Positions 1 through 6,036 of a stretch of DNA of 26,781 nucleotides are shown here, one piece after another (position 1 is the stretch's first letter; each line of letters opens with the position of its first letter). The DNA is taken from positions 1 through 26,781 of the forward strand of contig DVOF01000003.1 of NCBI GenBank assembly GCA_018713805.1, written 5' to 3'. The notes beneath the pieces are model-generated. The model did not search any database. It had not been told where the DNA came from and saw only the letters and a program-made list of their open reading frames with translations. A program made the position numbers and the translations under genes. Origin of the DNA: Candidatus Aphodoplasma excrementigallinarum (GTDB taxonomy: Bacteria; Bacillota; Clostridia; UBA1381; UMGS1253).

Positions 1-31
1 TTACATATTCAACACCTGTATCATATCCCAT
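1..31 (-). CDS. possible 5' end of a gene running off the left edge
   Basis: On the minus strand an ATG at 31 follows an AAGGA-like ribosome binding site and opens a frame reading MGYDTGVEYV with no stop before the window ends. It lies just downstream of the SPFH operon terminator, so it would be a separate unit. Ten residues are too few to assign a family. A competing frame starting at 24 stops at position 3 and is too short to count. Confidence 0.2.
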   Translation of the reverse strand, partial: MGYDTGVEYV

Positions 32-76
32 TTTTCCTTCTTTGTAAAGGTTTTTAGTCCAACATGTAAAAAAACC

Positions 77-104
77 AAAAAGACAAGGCGTTTGCCTTGT
101 CTTT
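77..104 (-). terminator. intrinsic terminator of the NfeD/SPFH operon
   Basis: AGACAAGGC at 81-89 pairs with GCCTTGTCT at 94-102 around a four-base loop. On the minus strand it is followed by a T-rich run. It lies 11 bases after the SPFH stop codon. Confidence 0.85.
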
Positions 105-114
105 CCTGTTCCGA

Positions 115-1032
115 TTATTTATCCGTCATAATCTCCTTGAGCGAGGACGCCAGCCCCGCAATCCCCTGGATATCTGACGGGATCACGAGTTTTGTCGCAT
201 TGCCGTTCGCAACCTTCTCAAGCGCCTCGAGCGACTTAATCGTCAGCACGCCCTGTCCCGGGTTCGACGCATTGATGACCTTGATACCTTCCGCCATCGC
301 CGTCTGCACCTTCAGGATTGCTTCCGCTTCACCTTCCGCTTCCTGAATCTGCGCCTCTTTCTTTGCTTCTGCGTCGAGAATTGCCGCAGTCTTGCGCGCT
401 TCTGCATTCAGTATCATGGATTCCTTTTCGCCCTCTGCAACGAGCACCATCGACCGCTTTTCGCCCTCCGCCTTGAGGATCGCTTCACGCCGCTCGCGCT
501 CTGCCTTCATCTGCTTCTCCATTGCGTCCTGGATCGCCTTCGGCGGCATAATGTTTTTGAGCTCAACACGGTTTATTTTGATCCCCCACGGGTCCGTCGC
601 CTCGTCGAGGATCGAGCGCATTTTCGTATTGATTACGTCGCGCGACGTCAGCGTCTGGTCAAGCTCCATCTCTCCAATAATGTTACGCAGCGTCGTTGCG
701 GTCAGGTTCTCGATCGCCGCCATCGGGTTGTTGACGCCGTACGTATACAGCTTTGCATCCGTTACCTGGAAATATACGACCGTATCGATCTGCATGGTGA
801 CGTTATCCTTTGTAATAACCGGCTGCGGCGCAAAATCCACAACCTGCTCTTTCAGGCTGACTCTCTTAACGACCCGCTCAATGAACGGGATTTTGAAGTG
901 CAGGCCAACGCCCCAGCTGCCCTTGTACGCGCCGAGCCGCTCAACTACAAAGGACGACGCCTGCGGCACGATCTTAATATTTGCAACCAAAATCACCAAA
1001 ACAATTATGACAAAAGCAATCAATACTAACAT
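115..1032 (-). CDS. SPFH/Band 7 (stomatin-prohibitin) membrane protein
   Basis: A 305-residue protein with one N-terminal membrane segment (about residues 2-20, LVLIAFVIIVLVILVANI). A Band 7/SPFH domain follows (about 22-180), with typical motifs such as VERLGAYKG, QIDTVVYFQV and TLRNIIGEMELDQTL. Next comes an Ala/Glu/Lys-rich coiled coil (about 180-250) with repeats of the AEGEK/AEAKKEA type. Length and order match QmcA/YbbK-type stomatins. These form oligomeric rings in membrane microdomains and are thought to scaffold or control membrane proteases; the exact partner here is unknown. The start is set by GGAGG just upstream. The NfeD gene ends 36 bases upstream on the same strand, the classic stomatin-NfeD operon pairing. 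Confidence 0.93.
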   Translation of the reverse strand: MLVLIAFVIIVLVILVANIKIVPQASSFVVERLGAYKGSWGVGLHFKIPFIERVVKRVSLKEQVVDFAPQPVITKDNVTMQIDTVVYFQVTDAKLYTYGVNNPMAAIENLTATTLRNIIGEMELDQTLTSRDVINTKMRSILDEATDPWGIKINRVELKNIMPPKAIQDAMEKQMKAERERREAILKAEGEKRSMVLVAEGEKESMILNAEARKTAAILDAEAKKEAQIQEAEGEAEAILKVQTAMAEGIKVINASNPGQGVLTIKSLEALEKVANGNATKLVIPSDIQGIAGLASSLKEIMTDK

Positions 1033-1068
1033 ACCAATTCCTCCTTCATATACTATAAAAATCCCTGA

Positions 1069-1500
1069 TCAATCCTTTTTTCTTACGGTCAGCGTCACGC
1101 CGCTCAGCGCCGTTACGACGACGGTCTCCCCAACCTCAATGATGCTGTCGTCCTCGCTCTTTGCGCGCCAGCTTTGCCCGTGAACCTTGATTCTGCCGGC
1201 CGCATTCAGGTTGTCAATCCGTTCCGTTACAACGCCTGATTCGCCAATCAGGCTGTCCGCATTCGTCTTCTCAATTTTTTTTGGCATCAGCCACTTCTTC
1301 GCCGCATTCCGCGTGCACAGAAGCAAAACCGCAGAAACAGCCGCAAAGATGACCCACTGCCAAAGCACGTCTGCGCCGCAAAACGCCGCGACCATCGCCG
1401 CCGCCGCGCCTATCGCAAACCAGATACAGACGAGCGTATAGGTTAACGCTTCCACGGCAAACAACACCACCGACAGGATCAGCCATAAATACTCCGCCAT
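1069..1500 (-). CDS. NfeD family membrane protein
   Basis: A 143-residue protein with three hydrophobic segments in the first 65 residues and a soluble C-terminal OB-fold part (about 80-143) containing SLIGESGVVTERI and VGETVVVTAL, typical of the short NfeD class. NfeD proteins work with the stomatin encoded next to them, here immediately downstream, probably in organising membrane microdomains. The start ATG at 1500 is preceded by GGAGGAGG. A promoter with a 17-bp spacer lies upstream (1545-1573), so NfeD is the first gene of the two-gene operon. It lacks the long ClpP-like serine protease domain of the large NfeD class. Confidence 0.9.
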   Translation of the reverse strand: MAEYLWLILSVVLFAVEALTYTLVCIWFAIGAAAAMVAAFCGADVLWQWVIFAAVSAVLLLCTRNAAKKWLMPKKIEKTNADSLIGESGVVTERIDNLNAAGRIKVHGQSWRAKSEDDSIIEVGETVVVTALSGVTLTVRKKD

Positions 1501-1544
1501 ACCAAACCTCCTCCTTTACCGCTTCCGGCTCTGCCGTCACGCCT

Positions 1545-1573
1545 ATTATACACCAGCTTATGCCTTTGTGCAA
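1545..1573 (-). promoter_or_regulatory. sigma-A-type promoter of the NfeD/SPFH operon
   Basis: On the minus strand TTGCAC (1568-1573) and TATAAT (1545-1550) are separated by exactly 17 bases. The predicted transcript starts about 40 bases before the NfeD start codon. Confidence 0.8.
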
Positions 1574-1623
1574 CCTATTTAACAGAATCTTTTCTTTCTC
1601 TCATCCACACAGGGCAGAAAATG

Positions 1624-1648
1624 AAAAAGCAGCGGCCAATGCCGCTGC
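1624..1648 (-). terminator. intrinsic terminator of the 6S RNA gene
   Basis: GCAGCGGC pairs with GCCGCTGC around a four-base loop (1629-1648). On the minus strand five T residues follow (1624-1628). It sits directly after the 3' end of the 6S RNA. Confidence 0.85.
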
Positions 1649-1651
1649 CTT

Positions 1652-1812
1652 CCACATTTAAAAGATGCCCCGCCGAGCCGTAAGTGACGCCTTTATATTA
1701 CCTGCCTAAGCAGGTGGGCAACCGCCTCTGTGCTTCGCGCTTCCTCTTCCATTTAGGGAGGCCTGCAATCCACACAGAGAGCAAGAATCCCTTTAAAAAT
1801 GTGTTGGTAAAA
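1652..1812 (-). ncRNA. ssrS: 6S RNA
   Basis: The 6S RNA mimics an open promoter and sequesters sigma-A RNA polymerase, chiefly in stationary phase. On the minus strand the ends of this roughly 156-160-base segment pair in a long closing stem: CACAUUU near 1800 pairs with AAAUGUG near 1655, and AAAG pairs with CUUU next to it. The 3' part reads GGCGGGGCAUCUUUUAAAUG, which parallels the 3' end of E. coli 6S RNA as I recall it (GGCGGCAUCUCGGAGAU). A small hairpin (CACCUGC, then GCAGGU) lies in the 3' strand, where E. coli 6S also has one. The gene has its own promoter and terminator and no convincing open frame. The call is by eye from conserved blocks; a covariance model would settle it. Confidence 0.82.
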
Positions 1813-1818
1813 TAAATG

Positions 1819-1847
1819 GCTATATTACGCACACCGCAGGGTGTCAT
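1819..1847 (-). promoter_or_regulatory. promoter of the 6S RNA gene
   Basis: On the minus strand ATGACA (1842-1847) and TATAGC (1819-1824) are 17 bases apart. This places the transcription start near 1812, a few bases before the closing stem. A small palindrome (ACACC, then GGTGT) lies across the -35 element and spacer. Confidence 0.65.
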
Positions 1848-1938
1848 CCTCTTTTCCTGTCCCCATCATATCATATCCTGCACGAAAGTGCAAGCGTTTA
1901 TGCAAAGAATATCGTGCAAAATTTTGTAAATTGATATC

Positions 1939-2217
1939 CTACTCCTCCGGCTCTTCCAAATCCTCCAGCCTTCGTTCAAACTCGGCAAACGCAGCGTCCA
2001 GCTCTGCCTCGTCCTCAATCACCGTGAGCAGGTCCTCGCCGTCGTCGTCCGCCTCCAGACGGAAGATGACCACTTCGTCGTTCTCCCTGCCATCGTCAAG
2101 TATCTCAAGCAAAACAATATATACGTTGTCATCAAGCTCAAACGTATCAAGATGTTCAAAATCAACCGGGTTATTGTCCTCGTCATAAAGTGTTATGATA
2201 TTTTCTTCCTCGTTCAT
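1939..2217 (-). CDS. DUF1292 family acidic protein
   Basis: A 92-residue, strongly acidic protein. The core NIITLYDEDNNPVDFEHLDT, then DNVYIVLLEI and EVVIFRLE, is the usual DUF1292 (YrzB-type) pattern of a small beta-rich domain. The function of the family is not established; in many Firmicutes such genes lie near the Holliday-junction resolvase and alanyl-tRNA synthetase genes. Here it stands alone beside the 6S RNA. There is no membrane segment or signal peptide. The start is supported by AAGGGGA upstream and a promoter at 2259-2287. Confidence 0.88.
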   Translation of the reverse strand: MNEEENIITLYDEDNNPVDFEHLDTFELDDNVYIVLLEILDDGRENDEVVIFRLEADDDGEDLLTVIEDEAELDAAFAEFERRLEDLEEPEE

Positions 2218-2258
2218 GCCGCTATCCCCTTTCCAAATGGGCTTTACAAACCGCTATT

Positions 2259-2287
2259 ATTGTATCCGATTCCAGGCGGCATGTCAA
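2259..2287 (-). promoter_or_regulatory. promoter of the DUF1292 gene
   Basis: On the minus strand a perfect TTGACA (2282-2287) and TACAAT (2259-2264) have a 17-base spacer. The predicted start lies about 35-40 bases upstream of the start codon. Confidence 0.82.
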
Positions 2288-2314
2288 CTCCATTTTACGA
2301 AATACACTGAAAAC

Positions 2315-2343
2315 TTGACAGGACTATATGAACAGTATATACT
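2315..2343 (+). promoter_or_regulatory. promoter of the WG-repeat/stalk protein gene
   Basis: TTGACA (2315-2320) and TATACT (2338-2343) are 17 bases apart. They lie about 50 bases upstream of the start at 2399, which has AAGGAGGG as its ribosome binding site. This promoter is divergent from the DUF1292 promoter, 27 bases away. Confidence 0.8.
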
Positions 2344-2398
2344 GAAATCAACAAAAATGTGCGGCTTTTCGGATTTTATAATTTAAGGAGGGTTTATC

Positions 2399-4021
2399 AT
2401 GAAACGGATTCTAACACACACAGCTATATTGCTTCTCATCGTCTTTCTGCTCCCGGTATGCTCCGCCGAAGCGCGCAGGTATGATTTTCATACTTTGTCG
2501 GAGGAAGAACGCCCCAAGCTCAGCGCCGATGGCACATACTTTTATGTAGAGTGCCCATCCGGCACGTATACGATACCCGATTATGTGCCCGCGCAAGACG
2601 ATACCCCACGCAATCATATAGAAGAATATGGCTGGCTCGACCCAAAGTATAAGTACGCAAGCAAAGCGACATGCGGCCGCATATTTGTGAGTGAGCAGCC
2701 GCTCCCGGAAAAATTAGAAGATCATATCGGACCTAATAGCCCAGAAGAGGCAATTGCTTTCCGGGACTCTCTTTATATGGATTTAACGCTTATGGATTTG
2801 AAGGGCAATATCATTATGGACGGCTTACAGTCGAATGTTTATGTTAGAAGAGATGGCTGGGGTTCCATGACCGGGCCAAAAACTTATTATCAAATAACAT
2901 ATCGCGAAAGCCAATTTACACCAACAGGAATCGCCTATGTGAAACGTGATGGAAAATATGGTATCATTGATCCGGACGGAAATCTTTTGCTTGATTTTAC
3001 TTTGGATGAATATGAACCTTGCAAAGGCTATTTAGGAGAAAAAGGATATATTATCTCCGGTCTTAAAGTTTTCGACCCATACGGTAACATTTACGCGGAT
3101 TTTACATCAATACCAAACCGGCAGCTTTATGACCGCATCACTATAGCGCCGCCCGAATATAATACTGCGATTGTGTATAATATGGATACAGCTAAATATG
3201 GACTCATTGATGATGTCGGAAACATAGTGCTTCCACTTGAATATGATTTTATCGGACCGCTTCAAAAGAATGCATACAGAGTAGAACAGTACACTGGCAA
3301 AAATTATCTATGGGGCATATATGACATTGAAACACAAACCGTAGATTGGTGGGAAGATACACCAAACAGCTTTTCCAACAGTTATCTAGAAAAAAGTGTA
3401 ATAAAATCATATGTTTATGTAGACGGGGGATACCGCTATTATGACGAAGATTTTGAATTAGTATGCGACTGTAAAAACAACGCTATGTATGATGCGCAAG
3501 GGAATGTTGTTGAGGGGGCCTATGGCCCGATAGACTATCCTTTAACTGATGGGATTAATGTCTATAGTTTTGGTTACAGGAGCGGCCTTGTCGCAATCAA
3601 CGAAATCCCGGAGCCGCAGGCCGCAGACGGCGGCCACTACATCTGCATGATGCTCGATAACCCGCTCATCAACGTCGACGGCAATGTTTCCACAATCGTC
3701 GAAAACAATTACTTTTTTAAGCCTCCGCTCGAGAACGACCGCACGCTCGTGCCGATGCGCGTCATATTTGAGGCGTTGGGTGCGCAGGTCGAGTGGGACG
3801 GCGAAACGCAGACGGTTACAGCAATAAAAGACGGCAAAACCATGCGGCTGCAAATCGACAAAAACGAGCTGTATGTAGGCGATGAAATGGTATGGCTCGA
3901 CACGCCCCCAAGGCTGATAGAGGGCAACACCCTCGTGCCGCTCCGTGCGGTATCGGAAAACTTCGGCGCAACTGTTTTATGGGACGACGGCACCCGGCTT
4001 ATCACAATTTCATGGGCATAG
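2399..4021 (+). CDS. secreted WG-repeat protein with C-terminal stalk (copper amine oxidase N-like) domain
   Basis: A 540-residue protein with a Sec signal peptide (hydrophobic core ILLLIVFLLPVCSAEA, residues about 11-26). The middle (about 175-310) contains WG-type repeats such as RDGKYGIIDPDGNLLLDF and AKYGLIDDVGNIVLPLEYDF. The C-terminal 125 residues form a copper-amine-oxidase-N-like stalk domain with the paired motifs DRTLVPMRVIFEALGAQVEW and NTLVPLRAVSENFGATVLW. Stalk domains are usually attached to secreted or wall-bound proteins; the true ligand is unknown, and the enzyme name is only historical. The repeat part is visibly richer in A and T than the stalk part, with the change near 3590. 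The gene is monocistronic with its own promoter. It is probably an extracellular binding or structural protein. Confidence 0.85.
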   Translation: MKRILTHTAILLLIVFLLPVCSAEARRYDFHTLSEEERPKLSADGTYFYVECPSGTYTIPDYVPAQDDTPRNHIEEYGWLDPKYKYASKATCGRIFVSEQPLPEKLEDHIGPNSPEEAIAFRDSLYMDLTLMDLKGNIIMDGLQSNVYVRRDGWGSMTGPKTYYQITYRESQFTPTGIAYVKRDGKYGIIDPDGNLLLDFTLDEYEPCKGYLGEKGYIISGLKVFDPYGNIYADFTSIPNRQLYDRITIAPPEYNTAIVYNMDTAKYGLIDDVGNIVLPLEYDFIGPLQKNAYRVEQYTGKNYLWGIYDIETQTVDWWEDTPNSFSNSYLEKSVIKSYVYVDGGYRYYDEDFELVCDCKNNAMYDAQGNVVEGAYGPIDYPLTDGINVYSFGYRSGLVAINEIPEPQAADGGHYICMMLDNPLINVDGNVSTIVENNYFFKPPLENDRTLVPMRVIFEALGAQVEWDGETQTVTAIKDGKTMRLQIDKNELYVGDEMVWLDTPPRLIEGNTLVPLRAVSENFGATVLWDDGTRLITISWA

Positions 4022-4031
4022 TCTACCCCGG

Positions 4032-4060
4032 TTGACAAGTGGGCTTGTTTTCTATATAAT
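4032..4060 (+). promoter_or_regulatory. consensus promoter of the MATE gene
   Basis: A perfect TTGACA (4032-4037) and a perfect TATAAT (4055-4060) have a 17-base spacer. The transcript should start near 4067, leaving a leader of about 60 bases that consists mostly of the hairpin at 4076-4107. Confidence 0.9.
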
Positions 4061-4075
4061 AATCACATGATTAAT

Positions 4076-4107
4076 AAAAAATGGTGCCTTACATGGCACT
4101 GTTTTTT
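4076..4107 (+). terminator. terminator-like hairpin in the MATE leader
   Basis: Thirteen pairs form between AAAAAATGGTGCC (4076-4088) and GGCACTGTTTTTT (4095-4107), with two G-T pairs and a six-base loop, ending in six T residues. It lies between the consensus promoter and the ribosome binding site of the MATE gene. It can therefore stop read-through from the upstream gene and also act as an attenuator within the leader. Confidence 0.75.
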
Positions 4108-4128
4108 ATGCGGAAAGGGACGAAAGGC

Positions 4129-5520
4129 ATGGATAACACACAGCAACTGGGGAGCGCGCCGATTGGGAAGCTGCTTTTCAAGCTGGCGGTGCCCGCTGTA
4201 GCGGCGCAAATCGTAAACATACTTTATAACATTGTCGACCGGATTTATATCGGGCATATCCCGGATATCGGTTCCGCCGCGCTGACCGGCGTGGGCGTTA
4301 CGTTCCCGGTTTTGATGATTATATCGGCGTTTTCCTCCCTGGTCGGGATGGGCGGCGCGCCGCTCGCTTCTATTAAAATGGGGGAAAAGGATATGGACGG
4401 TGCGCAGCGGATTCTTGGCAATGCGGTGCTGATGCTTTTGATTTTCTCGGTTGTGCTGACCGCAGTATTCCTGATTTTTAACGAACCAATCCTGTATACC
4501 TTCGGCGCAAGCAAAGACACAATCGGCTATGCTATGGAGTATATGACGATTTATGTCTGCGGGACTATTTTTGTCCAGATTGCGCTTGGCCTGAATTCGT
4601 TTATCACGGCACAGGGCGCCGCCAAGACGAGCATGATGACGGTTCTGATTGGCGCAATCATCAATATCGTACTCGACCCGGTCTTCATCTTCGGCCTGAA
4701 TATGGGCGTAAGCGGCGCGGCGCTTGCAACTGTCATCGCGCAGGCTGTTTCGGCCATCTGGGTGTTTTGCTACCTGCTCAGCAAGCGGACGAAGCTTCGG
4801 ATTTCGCTCCGCTCAATCCGGCTGAAGTGGAAGGTCGTAACCGGGATTTTGGCGCTTGGCGTTTCGCCGTTTATCATGCAGAGCACAGAGAGCCTGCTCA
4901 ACGTGGTATTCAACACCTCACTTTTAAAGTACGGCGGCGACATCGCCGTCGGCGCGATGACCATCCTGTCGAGCCTGATGCAGGTGATGTCCATGCCAAT
5001 CCAGGGGCTGACGCAGGGCGCGCAGCCGATCGTCAGCTATAACTATGGGGCGCGGAATTTGGACCGGGTAAAAAAGGCATACAAGCTGCTGCTGATTGCC
5101 TGTTTGACTTATGCAGTCCTATTTTGGGCTGCCATGATGCTCTTCCCGAATATTTTCGTCGCCATGTTTGCAAGCGACCCGGCACTTGCCAGCTTCACAG
5201 TATGGGCGCTGCGGATTTATATGTCAATGATCTTTGTGATGGGGGCACAAACCGCGTGTCAGCAGACGTTTATTGCGCTGGGGCAGGCAAAAGTATCGCT
5301 CTTTTTAGCCCTGCTGCGGAAAATCGTGCTTTTGATCCCGCTGATTTACCTGCTCCCGACCTTCTTTGCCGGAAACGACGGCAAGCTGTTTGGCGTTTTC
5401 CTTGCCGAGCCGATATCCGACACGTTGGCGGTTGCCACGACGGTGACATTGTTTGCGATTCAGTTCCGCAAGATCATGCGCCGCGCGGAGGTGGACAAAC
5501 GCCTTGCTGAAGAAATCTGA
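4129..5520 (+). CDS. MATE family multidrug/sodium antiporter
   Basis: A 463-residue integral membrane protein with about 12 hydrophobic segments in two halves, typical of MATE exporters, which expel drugs, toxins or metabolites in exchange for Na+ or H+. Seen motifs include LAVPAVAAQIVNILYNIVDR, then YIGH, near the N terminus, the inner repeat QGLTQGAQPIVSYNYGARN (about 295-315), and a late ALGQAKVSLFLALLRK. It resembles the NorM/MepA (DinF-like) Clostridia class. The start at 4129 (MDNTQQLG) is chosen because a purine-rich GGAAAGGGA lies just upstream; the longer frame from 4081 would begin inside the leader hairpin. Substrate cannot be told. A strong terminator follows. Confidence 0.92.
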   Translation: MDNTQQLGSAPIGKLLFKLAVPAVAAQIVNILYNIVDRIYIGHIPDIGSAALTGVGVTFPVLMIISAFSSLVGMGGAPLASIKMGEKDMDGAQRILGNAVLMLLIFSVVLTAVFLIFNEPILYTFGASKDTIGYAMEYMTIYVCGTIFVQIALGLNSFITAQGAAKTSMMTVLIGAIINIVLDPVFIFGLNMGVSGAALATVIAQAVSAIWVFCYLLSKRTKLRISLRSIRLKWKVVTGILALGVSPFIMQSTESLLNVVFNTSLLKYGGDIAVGAMTILSSLMQVMSMPIQGLTQGAQPIVSYNYGARNLDRVKKAYKLLLIACLTYAVLFWAAMMLFPNIFVAMFASDPALASFTVWALRIYMSMIFVMGAQTACQQTFIALGQAKVSLFLALLRKIVLLIPLIYLLPTFFAGNDGKLFGVFLAEPISDTLAVATTVTLFAIQFRKIMRRAEVDKRLAEEI

Positions 5521-5531
5521 TTTCGCTATTT

Positions 5532-5558
5532 AAGAGCCTTGTTGCAAGGCTCTTTTTC
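5532..5558 (+). terminator. intrinsic terminator of the MATE gene
   Basis: AAGAGCCTTG (5532-5541) pairs with CAAGGCTCTT (5545-5554) around three bases, followed by a T-rich run. It lies 11 bases after the stop codon. Confidence 0.9.
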
Positions 5559-5584
5559 TTTTTTTATTATTTTTCAAATTTCTA

Positions 5585-5613
5585 TTGACATTTTGTAACT
5601 ACAGGTGTAGAAT
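5585..5613 (+). promoter_or_regulatory. promoter of the blaI/M56 operon
   Basis: TTGACA (5585-5590) and TAGAAT (5608-5613) have a 17-base spacer. The -10 element overlaps the first repressor palindrome and the second covers the transcription start, so bound repressor would block polymerase. Confidence 0.82.
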
Positions 5614-5634
5614 AATCATAGACTACATATGTAG
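5599..5634 (+). promoter_or_regulatory. two BlaI/MecI-type operator palindromes
   Basis: CTACAGGTGTAG (5599-5610) and CTACATATGTAG (5623-5634) are two dyads of the CTACA-NN-TGTAG type, with centres 24 bases apart. The half-site TACA/TGTA is the known BlaI/MecI recognition core. Their position on the -10 element and start site shows an autorepressed operon. Confidence 0.88.
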
Positions 5635-5655
5635 AAATAAAAGGAGGTTTATGCA

Positions 5656-6024
5656 ATGGCAAAAGAAGCGGTCTCCATCAGCGACGCAGAACTCGAAATC
5701 ATGAAAGTGGTGTGGAAGCAGCGTGCACCTGTGGCCACACATTCCATTATTGAAGCTGTCGCACATAAGGAATGGAAGCGTACGACAATCTCCACCCTGC
5801 TGACCAGACTGGTGGAGAAGGGCGCGCTGAGCGCGGAAAAGCAGGGCAACAGCTATGCTTATACGCCGCTGATTACGGAAAAGGCCTATCGAAAGGCGCA
5901 GACAAAAAATTTGATTCAAACGCTGTATAACGGCTCGGTCCGCGACCTTGCGGTCTCTCTTTTTGAGGGCGGCGGCCTGTCGGAGGCGGACATCGACGAG
6001 CTGCGGAAGCGGTTCTCGCTTTAG
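5656..6024 (+). CDS. BlaI/MecI family transcriptional repressor
   Basis: A 122-residue winged-helix repressor. The N-terminal domain (about 5-75) has the family sequence ISDAELEIMKVVWKQ and the recognition part WKRTTISTLLTRLVEKG, with the wing in SYAYTPLI. The C-terminal part (about 76-122) is the dimerisation helix pair and ends in EADIDELRKRF. BlaI proteins bind their palindromes as dimers and are cleaved in this C-terminal part after the partner M56 protease is activated. I see no Asn-Phe pair, the cleavage site known in staphylococcal BlaI, so the cut site may differ. The gene starts after AAGGAGG and is followed 12 bases later by the M56 gene. Confidence 0.94.
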   Translation: MAKEAVSISDAELEIMKVVWKQRAPVATHSIIEAVAHKEWKRTTISTLLTRLVEKGALSAEKQGNSYAYTPLITEKAYRKAQTKNLIQTLYNGSVRDLAVSLFEGGGLSEADIDELRKRFSL

Positions 6025-6036
6025 GAGGTGGGGGTC

